A stretch of 18,622 bases of DNA from Nitrospira lenta (GTDB lineage: Bacteria > Nitrospirota > Nitrospiria > Nitrospirales > Nitrospiraceae): positions 1 to 18,622 of the forward strand of contig CAMDRK010000015.1 in assembly GCA_945906715.1 (NCBI GenBank), written 5' to 3'. The notes under the pieces are model-generated. The model did no database searches. It saw nothing but the letters and a program-made list of their open reading frames with translations, and was not told the origin of the DNA. Positions 6,548-13,493 of the stretch are shown one piece after another (positions within the stretch are counted from its first letter, which is position 1; the number at the start of each line of letters is the position of its first letter). Both the position numbers and the translations under genes were made by a program.

Positions 6548-7420
6548 ATGCCTTCCCGCCCCAATCACCGCACCCTCACCCATCCCCACCGCCGCAAGCG
6601 GCGCAGGCACCGGCTTACCCTCAAGACCCTCCGGCGTTTCGTGCGCGCTCATTGGCGTACGTTTCGTACAGTCAGAAAAGCCCTGCTCGCCTGGCCACCG
6701 ACCGTTCGTGCCGTCGTGATACTGGCGACGACCTTCTTATTCTTGCTCGGCATCAACTGGGCCTATCAGGCATTTCACAAGCCGGCCGAAATCCTCTTTC
6801 CCCTGGACCACTCGCTTAACAAGAGCCCAGCCGAGACATGGAAGCAGTACGGCTCACTCTTCCGCAAGCATGCGACAACGGTCATCACACCCGAGTTGCT
6901 GGCCGCACTAGCTCACGCTGAAGGTGGAGGGAATCCGGTGGCGCGGACCTACTGGCAGTGGCATCTGACGTGGAACCCATTGGAGCTATACCACCCGGCA
7001 TCGAGCGCCGTCGGCATGTACCAGATTACGGACGGAACATTCCGCGAAGCCAGGCGTTACTGCATCCATGACCATCGGGTGGTCGAAGACGGCCCCTGGC
7101 ACAATCCGAATTCCTGCTGGTTCAACAGCCTCTATACCCGCGTCCTGCCAAGCCATGCCATCCAATTGACCTCGGCTCTGCTGGATCGCCTCGTCTCACA
7201 TACCATCGCATTGCGACAGAGTGGCAGCGTCACACTCCAGCAGAAGCAGAGTCTGGCTACCGTGATCCACCTTTGCGGCGCCACAGCAGGCCGGGCCTAT
7301 GTGACACGCAACTTCCGGCTAAGCCCCCGCCAGCGATGCGGCGGTCACGATGTCAGAGACTATCTGACAAGGGTCAACGCGATGAAGTATCAGTTCAGCA
7401 GGATGGCAGCTGCAGGCTAG
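6548..7420 (+). CDS. Membrane-anchored lytic transglycosylase-like (SLT fold) protein
   Basis: A 290-residue protein with a very basic cytoplasmic N terminus (about residues 1-45, rich in Arg and His), one membrane helix at about 55-73 (AVVILATTFLFLLGINWAY), and a periplasmic domain resembling SLT-type lytic transglycosylases, which cleave the peptidoglycan glycan strand. The likely catalytic glutamate is E125 in LLAALAHAEGGGNPVA. The supporting family motif SSAVGMYQITDGTF is at 152-165. Four cysteines (172, 190, 243, 264) could form disulfides outside the membrane. No strong ribosome binding site precedes ATG 6548, which lies only a few bases after repeat copy C, so the start is moderately sure. 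The gene stands alone, with no secretion or pilus genes nearby, so a housekeeping wall role is the default inference. Confidence 0.8.
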   Translation: MPSRPNHRTLTHPHRRKRRRHRLTLKTLRRFVRAHWRTFRTVRKALLAWPPTVRAVVILATTFLFLLGINWAYQAFHKPAEILFPLDHSLNKSPAETWKQYGSLFRKHATTVITPELLAALAHAEGGGNPVARTYWQWHLTWNPLELYHPASSAVGMYQITDGTFREARRYCIHDHRVVEDGPWHNPNSCWFNSLYTRVLPSHAIQLTSALLDRLVSHTIALRQSGSVTLQQKQSLATVIHLCGATAGRAYVTRNFRLSPRQRCGGHDVRDYLTRVNAMKYQFSRMAAAG

Positions 7421-7425
7421 CCCGG

Positions 7426-7445
7426 AAGTGCTGGGTGCTGAGTTT
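7426..7445. repeat. AGTGCTGAG-type repeat, first occurrence
   Basis: AAGTGCTGGGTGCTGAG follows the stop codon of the lytic transglycosylase-like gene by five bases. The same unit is tandem at 8046-8076. It has no coding role here. Confidence 0.5.
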
Positions 7446-7586
7446 TGGGAAAAGACCAAGTGGCCAATTACAGGAACAAGAGGTGCTTTCATAGGACCCC
7501 CTTGACAAGTACCTGGATAGAAGATCCTGCCGGGCTTTGATATCCTCACAAACTCGAATGCGAAGTCTCAGCCTGGAGGGCTGTTC

Positions 7587-8075
7587 ATGGTTCACATCCG
7601 CCCCGCAACCGAAGCCGATTTCCCGGCCCTGCTTCAAGTACAGCAGGCCGCGTTTGGGGAATATGCCAATCTCTATACAGTCAGCGGCTGGACGACGGAA
7701 ACGATCAAGAGCCTCAAGGAAGATGCCAAGGAGAAACATATCTTCGTGGCGGAGGCGGAAGGAGCGGTGGTGGGATCGGTCCGCTTTTGGACCGTGGCTG
7801 GAGTCTGTATTATCAGGCTGTTATCCGTGAATCCTACCAACCAGGGCCAAGGGGTCGGGAAAGCGCTGATACGAGAAATCGAACAGACCGCGACCGGTGC
7901 CCATAAGTTCTATGCCTGCACCATGCTGCAAACTGCCAGAAACATTCACCTGTTTATGAGCCTCGGGTACAAGGCAGAAACGATTCTTCCGGATCATTAC
8001 GATCACTTGGATTTGATCTGTTTCGCCAAGTACCTCCGAAAGCCAAGTGCTGAGCCTAGAAGTGCTGAGTGCTGA
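7587..8075 (+). CDS. GNAT-family N-acetyltransferase
   Basis: A 162-residue acyl-CoA-dependent N-acyltransferase of the GNAT superfamily. The N-terminal strand-helix (HIRPATEADFPALLQVQQAAF, residues 3-23) and the central strands (HIFVAEAEGAVVGSVRFW) are typical. Motif A, which binds the CoA pyrophosphate, is LLSVNPTNQGQGVGKALI (78-95) with the Q/RxxGxG/A pattern at Q86-G91. The C-terminal ARNIHLFMSLGYKAE matches the motif B region. The start is supported by GGAGG upstream of ATG 7587. The substrate is unknown. The last residues (SAEPRSAEC) and the TGA stop are encoded by copies of the AGTGCTGAG repeat, so the natural C terminus was probably altered or extended by repeat sequence. Confidence 0.9.
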   Translation: MVHIRPATEADFPALLQVQQAAFGEYANLYTVSGWTTETIKSLKEDAKEKHIFVAEAEGAVVGSVRFWTVAGVCIIRLLSVNPTNQGQGVGKALIREIEQTATGAHKFYACTMLQTARNIHLFMSLGYKAETILPDHYDHLDLICFAKYLRKPSAEPRSAEC

Positions 8076-8076
8076 G
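8046..8076. repeat. AGTGCTGAG tandem repeat inside GNAT 3' end
   Basis: AGTGCTGAG, CCTAGA, AGTGCTGAG and TGCTGAG follow each other and run through the last codons and the stop of the acetyltransferase gene. The same unit occurs at 7426-7445, after the preceding gene. Confidence 0.6.
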
Positions 8077-8180
8077 ATCTGTCTGGTCTATCCAGTCTGT
8101 CACGTCATCTGAGTCGAACAAACAAACCAGACAGACCAGACAGACCAGACAGACCAGATCAACGAGATAGACCAGATTTA
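8076..8180. repeat. 9-bp tandem repeat and inverted repeat between convergent genes
   Basis: CCAGACAGA is repeated three times perfectly with period 9 (8127-8153), then three times in degenerate form up to 8180. The left side (GATCTGTCTGGTCTATCCAG, from 8076) is an inverted version, so the tract can fold back on itself. It fills the whole gap between the convergent acetyltransferase and haloperoxidase genes, and its last unit contains the haloperoxidase stop codon (8178-8180). Because 9 is a multiple of 3, it creates false ORFs of LVCLVCLVC type. Confidence 0.75.
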
Positions 8181-9770
8181 CCGTCGACGCCGCGGTTCCA
8201 ATATGTTCTTGAACACATAGTCGGCCACGCGGTTTCCCTGCTTGATCCCCTCGGTCGAATCGAACGCCCAATGGATGCCGAGGTAGATGCGGCTCTGGCC
8301 GTTTTCCTTCTCCGCCTGCGACAAGGAGGAGAAGGTACGCGTCACGGGCTGACGCACTCTCCCTTGGTTATCTGTAGTCACGCCGTTGAATTCGTCCGAG
8401 ACGAAGGTGAATGGGATGCGGTCGGTTCGATAGTAGTTGCGCAGCATCTCAAAGAGCGCGCCTCCGAAACTGGCATGCCCGGATGGATAGGCCGGAAACG
8501 GCGGGGTAAAATATGGTCCCAAAAGATTGCTGGCAGGCGCGCCGAGCGGCGTAAATGTTGGAATTCCGCCGGTACTCACATCGGCCTCTCGGATGCAGGT
8601 GACTGGCCGACAGACCTGATAATAATATTTGGACTCCCATGCGGCGATGCCGACATCCGCCATGGCGACGTTCACCAGCGCCAGGAGCCGGGCCAACTCG
8701 ACCTCATCGGAATCCGTGCCCATCTTGTGGGCGATTTGCATGGCGATCTGATTGTAGAGCCGTGGCGGAACCCCTAGGCCCGGCGTCCCATCGTAGCCCC
8801 AATAGATACCGATCTCGGTCTGCTCTGGGCTGCGTTCAGTCGGTGTCAGGCTACCGCCAGGCAACAGGTCGTTGCCGCCGACAAAGCAAGCAGTGGCATC
8901 GGTTCCACAGCCGCCTAGGCGTTTCACCTCGTTGAATGCAGCCGCATACTCCGGACTGTCCAGGGCGGGCGGAAGCGGAGTCCTGAACTGGTCACCGGAC
9001 TTCATGACAAACGGTGTGACCTTTCCCCAGTTTACACCCAATGCGATGGGCACCAGGCTGATTGGGTCTTGGCGCCACATCCCCGCTCCAGTAAGGGGAA
9101 TGAAGTCAGGAGGAGAAGTGCCGAGTTGCAGTTCCACATACTTCGGGAGGGGGTGGGGATAATAGCCGTCGTTGGCCCTGCGAGCGAGTATCGCAGCGGC
9201 GGCGCTATGCCCTAGAGCAATCCCGTCCGACTTGGTCGGGCCGTCCGGAATCGCCTCAAGGGCCTCGGTCAACGATAGGTCAAAGGTTGCCTTCTGCGAG
9301 GGATAGAGGACGACCAGCGTATCGTATGCTGCCTGCGCGATTGCCGCTCTCACGGAGGTCACGGGGCGAGCACGGGGCAATCCGGTGTAGCTCTCATACC
9401 CACCGGCGATTGCGTTCGCCGCATCAAAGATCGCGATGTGGACGATTGCCAGCGCATAGCTGGTCCGCACCGGTCCGGCCTGCTCGCCGGACATACGGGT
9501 TTCTCCTGGAAGGACAGGCGTGTGATCCAGCACGCTGGCATCTCTAGCGATCTGGTTCCAATAACTCACGGCAACAGCCCTGGTCCGATCAGGACCGGGA
9601 TGCGGGCGATGTCTCGCATCCGGTGGAGCCGATCGGGGATCTAGATGGATCCGCGGGCCGAGCAGGTCATCGGCTCCGCCGCGTGATCCTGCTGCAAAAC
9701 TCACTTGTGGTGACGCTAGCCCGAACATCACCGCAAAGAGAACCAGGATCTTTCCAGAGTGAGACATCAT
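8178..9770 (-). CDS. Exported vanadium-dependent haloperoxidase-type enzyme
   Basis: Member of the vanadium haloperoxidase / PAP2 acid phosphatase superfamily; by family, it either oxidises halides with peroxide or hydrolyses phosphate esters. The full set of vanadate/phosphate-binding residues is in place (530-residue numbering): K381 and R388 in SKYYYQVCRPVT, S430-G431-H432 in FPAYPSGHASFGG, and R494 and H500 in SRIYLGIHWAFDSTEG. The K-R and R-H spacings equal those of Curvularia chloroperoxidase (353/360 and 490/496). A signal peptide (SGKILVLFAVMFGLASPQVSFA) implies export. The start at ATG 9770 or the adjacent ATG 9767 is chosen because AAAAGGAGAGG lies directly upstream; the frame extends to 9803 without such a site. 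Halide versus phosphatase specificity cannot be read from the sequence. The stop codon lies inside a 9-bp tandem repeat. Confidence 0.88.
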   Translation of the reverse strand: MMSHSGKILVLFAVMFGLASPQVSFAAGSRGGADDLLGPRIHLDPRSAPPDARHRPHPGPDRTRAVAVSYWNQIARDASVLDHTPVLPGETRMSGEQAGPVRTSYALAIVHIAIFDAANAIAGGYESYTGLPRARPVTSVRAAIAQAAYDTLVVLYPSQKATFDLSLTEALEAIPDGPTKSDGIALGHSAAAAILARRANDGYYPHPLPKYVELQLGTSPPDFIPLTGAGMWRQDPISLVPIALGVNWGKVTPFVMKSGDQFRTPLPPALDSPEYAAAFNEVKRLGGCGTDATACFVGGNDLLPGGSLTPTERSPEQTEIGIYWGYDGTPGLGVPPRLYNQIAMQIAHKMGTDSDEVELARLLALVNVAMADVGIAAWESKYYYQVCRPVTCIREADVSTGGIPTFTPLGAPASNLLGPYFTPPFPAYPSGHASFGGALFEMLRNYYRTDRIPFTFVSDEFNGVTTDNQGRVRQPVTRTFSSLSQAEKENGQSRIYLGIHWAFDSTEGIKQGNRVADYVFKNILEPRRRR

Positions 9771-10293
9771 AATCCTCTCCTTTTGAAGCAGACGCTCGCC
9801 CATATGTTTTCACACTGGGGCGCACCTTCCGCGGTAGGAGCATAAGCCGTGCCCTGCACACATAGGGTCCGAGTCCCTTGTATGTATTGAAACTCTTCCT
9901 AATTATTCACCCGCACATGCAGACCTGAACAATAAACGGGCAGCGGCGCAGGGGTTAGCCTTCAACCAAAGATTAGACAAACAGCTGCCTGTAGAAACCC
10001 AACCGATGTCGCTATCCTTCCCAGCCGCGCCAACGATACGCAGGCCCAATGAGTGATGAATAGTGAGTTAGAGCGCGGTCGGCAGTTAGAAAAGACGAGG
10101 AACAAGGCGCTGGGACGAAGTGTTGAGAACTCCGGCGAAAATTAGACAGACCCTAAGTGATTGGGATTGGATGCTGCGGCGAATTTACGATGTAGCAGAA
10201 GCGTTCGTGAATACTAGCAGTCTGCGGAAAAACTCGGTTTATACATCACACACCGGTGAAATATGGCGGAGGGAATGAAGGCCCCCATAACTT
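9771..10293. other. Intergenic region without a supported gene
   Basis: About 520 bases upstream of the haloperoxidase gene. No frame with natural composition and a ribosome binding site was found on either strand. The promoter of the haloperoxidase gene should lie in the left part, but I cannot point to convincing -35 and -10 boxes. The right end leads into the 122-bp palindrome. Confidence 0.6.
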
Positions 10294-10415
10294 CAGGCTG
10301 CTCAAAAAGGCTGTCCAGCAAGGCCGCAGCGAGTGAAGAGGCGAGGCGTACGCTTCGGTACGTTGAGCCTCTGAACGACGCGAGAACGCCGCTGGCGGTC
10401 TTTTTCAGCAGCCTG
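10294..10415. repeat. 122-bp palindromic intergenic element
   Basis: The ends CAGGCTGCTCAAAAAG and CTTTTTCAGCAGCCTG are inverted repeats with few mismatches, and CCAGC/GCTGG follows. The centre folds as GAGGC-N4-CGTAC-N6-GTACG-N4-GCCTC. The element carries an A-run at one end and a T-run at the other, so either strand ends a GC-rich hairpin with T residues, as a bidirectional terminator would. It lies 15 bases past the stop of the MFS transporter gene. I recall near-identical sequences scattered through Nitrospira-type genomes, which suggests a dispersed palindromic repeat; I could not check this. Confidence 0.75.
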
Positions 10416-10430
10416 CTAGGTGTTAGGGGA

Positions 10431-11666
10431 CTACCGGGTGATCCTTGTCGCTCGCCAGGCAATCGCTATCCCCACAAACAATAATAGGGATGCCAGAAGA
10501 AACGGTGCGCCGGGGAGATGCCAGCCGGCTTGTGCGCCGATAAAGAGCGCGAAGGCTTGGGTGAAGAGGCCCGGTCCAATGAAGCCGGCGATGCCGGAGA
10601 GTCCTGCAATGGCCCCTTGGAGCTGGCCCTGTTCGGAGCTGCTCACGCGGCGAGACATGAACGCTTGCGCGGACGGACCGGCGAGGCCCCAGAAGGCCAT
10701 GATGGGAATCCCCGCACAATAGATCCATCCCTCGGTCGCCACGCCGTAGACCGCAAATCCCAGCGCGCCGCTCAGCAAACCGGCAAGAAGGGTCTTCCGC
10801 TCTCCGAAGCGGGCTATGAGCGGTCGCATGAGTAACCCTTGCACAATCATGGCGGTGACGCCGGCGCCGGCCAGCATGAAGCCGACCGCCTTCGTATCCC
10901 ATCCGTAGCGATAGCCGACATACAGCACTGCCACGCTCGGCAAGACGGCATGCCCGAGGTAGCCGAGAAATACCACCGCCGCGAGACTGAGAAGCTCGCG
11001 ATGCGACCGCAACAGTTTGAACGAGCCGATCGGATTGGCCCGTTTCCAGGAAAAGTTCATGCGCTTCTCGCGCGGGAGCGACTCCGGCAGGACGAAGAAT
11101 CCGTAGCAGGCATTCACGAGACTCGTCGCTGCCGCGCCCCAGAACGGAAGCCGTGGATCAACCACGCCGAGCAACCCGCCCACCGCCGGGCCGAGTATGA
11201 AACCTAACCCGAACGCCGCGCCGATCATGCCGAAGCCGGCGGCTCGCTTCTCCGGCGGCGTGACGTCGGCAATGTACGCGCCCGCAGTACTGAAGCTGGA
11301 CGCTGCGATGCCCGAGATGACGCGGCCCACGAAGAGCCAGGTGACGCTGGGCGCAAGCGCCATGAAGATGTAGTCGAGGCCTAAGCCGAGATTCGACAGC
11401 AGCACGATCGGCCGGCGCCCGAAGCGATCCGACAGCGCGCCTTGAATGGGCGAACAGACGAACTGCATGAGCGCCCAGGCCATACCCATGATGCCGTAAA
11501 TTGAGGCAGCCTCCGCCGTATCGCCTGACATGAAATCTTCGACGAGTTTCGGCAACACGGGAATGACGATGCCGAACGAGAGTACGTCGAGCGTCACGGT
11601 GATGAGAATGAAGAAGATCGCCGCCTGCCGCGGCTGAGTCGATGAAGACGCTGGAGGGATCGTCAC
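10431..11666 (-). CDS. TetA-like MFS efflux transporter
   Basis: A 411-residue inner-membrane proton antiporter of the major facilitator superfamily, closest in pattern to the TetA (drug:H+ antiporter-1, 12-helix) group. Helix 1 reads ILITVTLDVLSFGIVIPVLP (residues 20-39). The loop 2-3 motif A is present as GALSDRFGRRPIVLLS (about 76-91). The motif C-like segment GAAFGLGFILGPAVGGLLG is in helix 5. About twelve hydrophobic segments can be counted. Similarity to TetA does not prove tetracycline export; many chromosomal members have unknown substrates. It starts at GTG 11666, overlapping the SDR stop by four bases (GTGA), so the two are translationally coupled. It is the last gene of the minus-strand run and is followed by the 122-bp palindrome. 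Confidence 0.92.
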   Translation of the reverse strand: MTIPPASSSTQPRQAAIFFILITVTLDVLSFGIVIPVLPKLVEDFMSGDTAEAASIYGIMGMAWALMQFVCSPIQGALSDRFGRRPIVLLSNLGLGLDYIFMALAPSVTWLFVGRVISGIAASSFSTAGAYIADVTPPEKRAAGFGMIGAAFGLGFILGPAVGGLLGVVDPRLPFWGAAATSLVNACYGFFVLPESLPREKRMNFSWKRANPIGSFKLLRSHRELLSLAAVVFLGYLGHAVLPSVAVLYVGYRYGWDTKAVGFMLAGAGVTAMIVQGLLMRPLIARFGERKTLLAGLLSGALGFAVYGVATEGWIYCAGIPIMAFWGLAGPSAQAFMSRRVSSSEQGQLQGAIAGLSGIAGFIGPGLFTQAFALFIGAQAGWHLPGAPFLLASLLLFVGIAIAWRATRITR

Positions 11667-12382
11667 CAGTCTGCGCCCAGTCGATCGATGACGATCTGAT
11701 GCACGACGGTGTACTTGCCAAGCGTCGCCAGATACACCGCCGCTTCTGCCACATCGAACGGATCGATCTTCTCGCTTAGGAGAATCGCTTCTGGAGAGGC
11801 ATCGACGAGATCGTCGGCCACGGCTCCCGGGCAGATGGCGCTCACTTTAATGTGATGCGGGCGGCCTTCGTCGGCCAGTGATTTCGTTATAGCCATGATG
11901 CCGTGCTTCGACGCGCTGTAGGTGCCGGTGCCGGCCCAGGCCTGGACCCCGGCCACACTCGACATATTGATGATGATCCCTCCACCTTGCTTCTTCATCT
12001 GTTTGAACCCGGCCCGGCAACAGAAGAAGGTTCCGCGCAGATTCACGTTCATCACTTCGTCGAAGGATTTCGTCGACGTCTCGGCTAACCTCCCCCCCGC
12101 AACGACGCCCGCGTTGTTCACAAGAATGTCCAGCCGCCCATAGCGCGTGACCGTCTCCTCGATCAGCCGTTCCACCTGGCGTTCATCTGCCACGTCGGTT
12201 TGCACAGCCCAGGCTTCGCCGCCGCCTTTCACAATCTGCACGACCGTCTGCTCGCAGAGCGCCATCCGCCTGGCTGCAACTACGACTTTGGCGCCTTCCA
12301 ATCCAAATCGCAGAGCAATCGCCTTGCCAATGCCGCTGCTGCTGCCAGTCACAATCGCGACTTTATCTTTCAAGCGATTCAC
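11663..12382 (-). CDS. Short-chain dehydrogenase/reductase (SDR)
   Basis: A classical SDR oxidoreductase of 239 residues using NAD(P)H. The Rossmann glycine motif TGSSSGIG is at 12-19 and the structural NNAG at 89-92. The catalytic triad is a serine in NMSSVAG (S142), Y155 and K159 in YSASK. A basic pair (AARR, 36-39) after the second strand hints at NADP(H) preference. The start is GTG 12382, with AAGGTGA five bases upstream; an out-of-frame ATG overlaps it. The stop overlaps the MFS start. Upstream, across repeat copy D, lies the FAD reductase-like gene on the same strand. The substrate is unknown; pairing with an exporter could mean detoxification of a reduced product, which is inference. 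Confidence 0.92.
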   Translation of the reverse strand: MNRLKDKVAIVTGSSSGIGKAIALRFGLEGAKVVVAARRMALCEQTVVQIVKGGGEAWAVQTDVADERQVERLIEETVTRYGRLDILVNNAGVVAGGRLAETSTKSFDEVMNVNLRGTFFCCRAGFKQMKKQGGGIIINMSSVAGVQAWAGTGTYSASKHGIMAITKSLADEGRPHHIKVSAICPGAVADDLVDASPEAILLSEKIDPFDVAEAAVYLATLGKYTVVHQIVIDRLGADW

Positions 12383-12478
12383 ATGTTCACCTTTTCTCTA
12401 TACCTCTCTTTAAGGGAGTGGCCAAGGCTGCCCTTTACTGCGAGTATAGAACGCCCCTCATCCATCCAATTGCTCCCT

Positions 12479-12600
12479 CCAAGCTCGCTCGTTATTTCTT
12501 CAGGGATGGGTGCTGATTGATCTTCCACTGCGCGCGTCCAACGAGGGCCTTCGGGGCCGCGCGTTGCGCGAGCACAGAAGATCATCAGCCTCCATCCCCT
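12479..12600. repeat. Long palindromic element, copy D
   Basis: A nearly exact copy of 6358-6480, with only about five differences over some 122 bases, chiefly CTGA to CGG in the apical loop. It has the same two arms of about 48 bases (AGGGATGGG, then CTGATTGATCTTCC on the left; AGAAGATCATCAGCCTCCAT on the right). It separates the FAD reductase-like gene from the SDR gene, both on the minus strand, and its right arm overlaps the last codons and stop of the reductase gene (12585-12600). As a transcript it would form a very stable hairpin within the possible operon. Confidence 0.82.
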
Positions 12601-13316
12601 TCTCCATCGTAGTATTTTTCGCGGTAGATGGGACAGAGCCCTTTCTTCTGAAGCAGCGATGTAGCGTCGGCAATCATGCCGCTGTTCCCGCAAAGATACA
12701 CGGCAAGATTTTTCACGGAAGTAATCCGTTCTTCGATCAGCCGCAGAACGCGGCCAGATTCGCCTAACCAGCCTGGTTCGGGACGGGACAGCGTCGTGAT
12801 GACCGTGAGAATAGGAATCTGACTGGTCAATTCGGCCAACTCCTCCTGATCATACAAGTCTCGCTGGCTGCGCAGACCCCAGAACAGAGTCGCCGGTCTC
12901 GGATTGGAACGTTCCGCGTTCGCCAGCAGCATGGATCGGATCGGGGCGATGCCGGTGCCACTGGCCACGAACAGCAGTTCACGTTCAGGATCGTCCCGCA
13001 AATAGAAATGTCCAGCCGGTCCCTTGAACTGCGTCTTCTCTCCTTCTTTCAGATGGAACAAAAATCCGGAGCCAGGGCCACCAGATACCAGGTTGAACAA
13101 TAATGTGATGATGCCAGATCGGCTGGGTTGCGAGGCGATGGAATAGGCCCGCGTGAGGAGACGACCGGTTTGCGGGTCCGGCATCTCGAACGAGATGAAC
13201 TGGCCTGGCTTGAAGGCGATGGTCTTCGGCTCGATCAACCGCAGAGCGATACGGCGCACGTCGTAAGTAAGATTCTCAATCGATTCAACTTGCGCAGTAA
13301 AGGTTTCAATCGGCAT
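12585..13316 (-). CDS. FAD-dependent ferredoxin reductase-like oxidoreductase
   Basis: A 243-residue two-domain flavoprotein of the ferredoxin-NADP+ reductase superfamily, moving electrons between NAD(P)H and a carrier. The FAD domain shows RAYSIASQP (56-64) and GPAGHFYL (99-106). The nicotinamide domain shows LLFVASGTGIAPIRSML (114-130) and LCGNSGMIADA (208-218). There is no attached 2Fe-2S domain, unlike oxygenase reductases. I place the start at ATG 13316 (MPIETFTAQV), because that is where the fold begins; the frame is open to 13448, but the extra 44 residues look unnatural and would run into the divergent promoter. No strong ribosome binding site is visible. The C-terminal EGDGG and the stop are encoded by repeat copy D, so the end may have been altered by the repeat. 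Confidence 0.88.
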   Translation of the reverse strand: MPIETFTAQVESIENLTYDVRRIALRLIEPKTIAFKPGQFISFEMPDPQTGRLLTRAYSIASQPSRSGIITLLFNLVSGGPGSGFLFHLKEGEKTQFKGPAGHFYLRDDPERELLFVASGTGIAPIRSMLLANAERSNPRPATLFWGLRSQRDLYDQEELAELTSQIPILTVITTLSRPEPGWLGESGRVLRLIEERITSVKNLAVYLCGNSGMIADATSLLQKKGLCPIYREKYYDGEGDGG

Positions 13317-13431
13317 GGCGGGAGATTCTAGCAGAACACTGAAAAAACCCGCCAGTAGGGGGAGGATGGCCTGTGCTTGCGTAGCGCTCCGTTCCCATTC
13401 CCATCTCATCTCCAGTCCGGTAATTTGATAC

Positions 13432-13461
13432 TTGACCGATCGTTCCACTATGGAGTATATG
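13432..13461 (+). promoter_or_regulatory. Candidate sigma70 promoter of the TetR gene
   Basis: TTGACC (13432-13437) and TATATG (13456-13461) with an 18-base spacer, 33 bases before the TetR-family start codon. Match to the sigma70 consensus is good at -35 and fair at -10. It lies in the divergent gap, so it could also be overlapped by control of the minus-strand run. Confidence 0.45.
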
Positions 13462-13465
13462 AGGC

Positions 13466-13476
13466 CTTGTCACAAG
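13466..13476. promoter_or_regulatory. Candidate TetR-type operator
   Basis: CTTGT-C-ACAAG, a perfect interrupted palindrome just downstream of the candidate -10 box and before the TetR start. Its place fits autoregulation. It is short for a TetR operator, so this is tentative. Confidence 0.3.
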
Positions 13477-13493
13477 AATTGGAGTTTCATCCC

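Noticed and set aside
8056..8271. Minus-strand frame with LVCLVCLVCLVC
   Set aside because: It is the 9-bp tandem repeat read in frame, overlapping the haloperoxidase end.
8271..9162. Plus-strand frames of up to 168 residues
   Set aside because: They are antisense shadows of the haloperoxidase gene, whose motifs and signal peptide are clear.
10214..10462. 82-residue minus-strand frame
   Set aside because: It lies across the 122-bp palindrome and has no ribosome binding site.
3574..12600. Repeats A-D as a CRISPR array
   Set aside because: Copies are dispersed, long, palindromic and separated by genes; there is no regular repeat-spacer spacing and no cas gene.
12379..12693. 104-residue minus-strand frame in the SDR/reductase gap
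   Set aside because: It is a translation of palindrome D; similar peptides appear from copy C at 6228-6564, which shows they come from the repeat.
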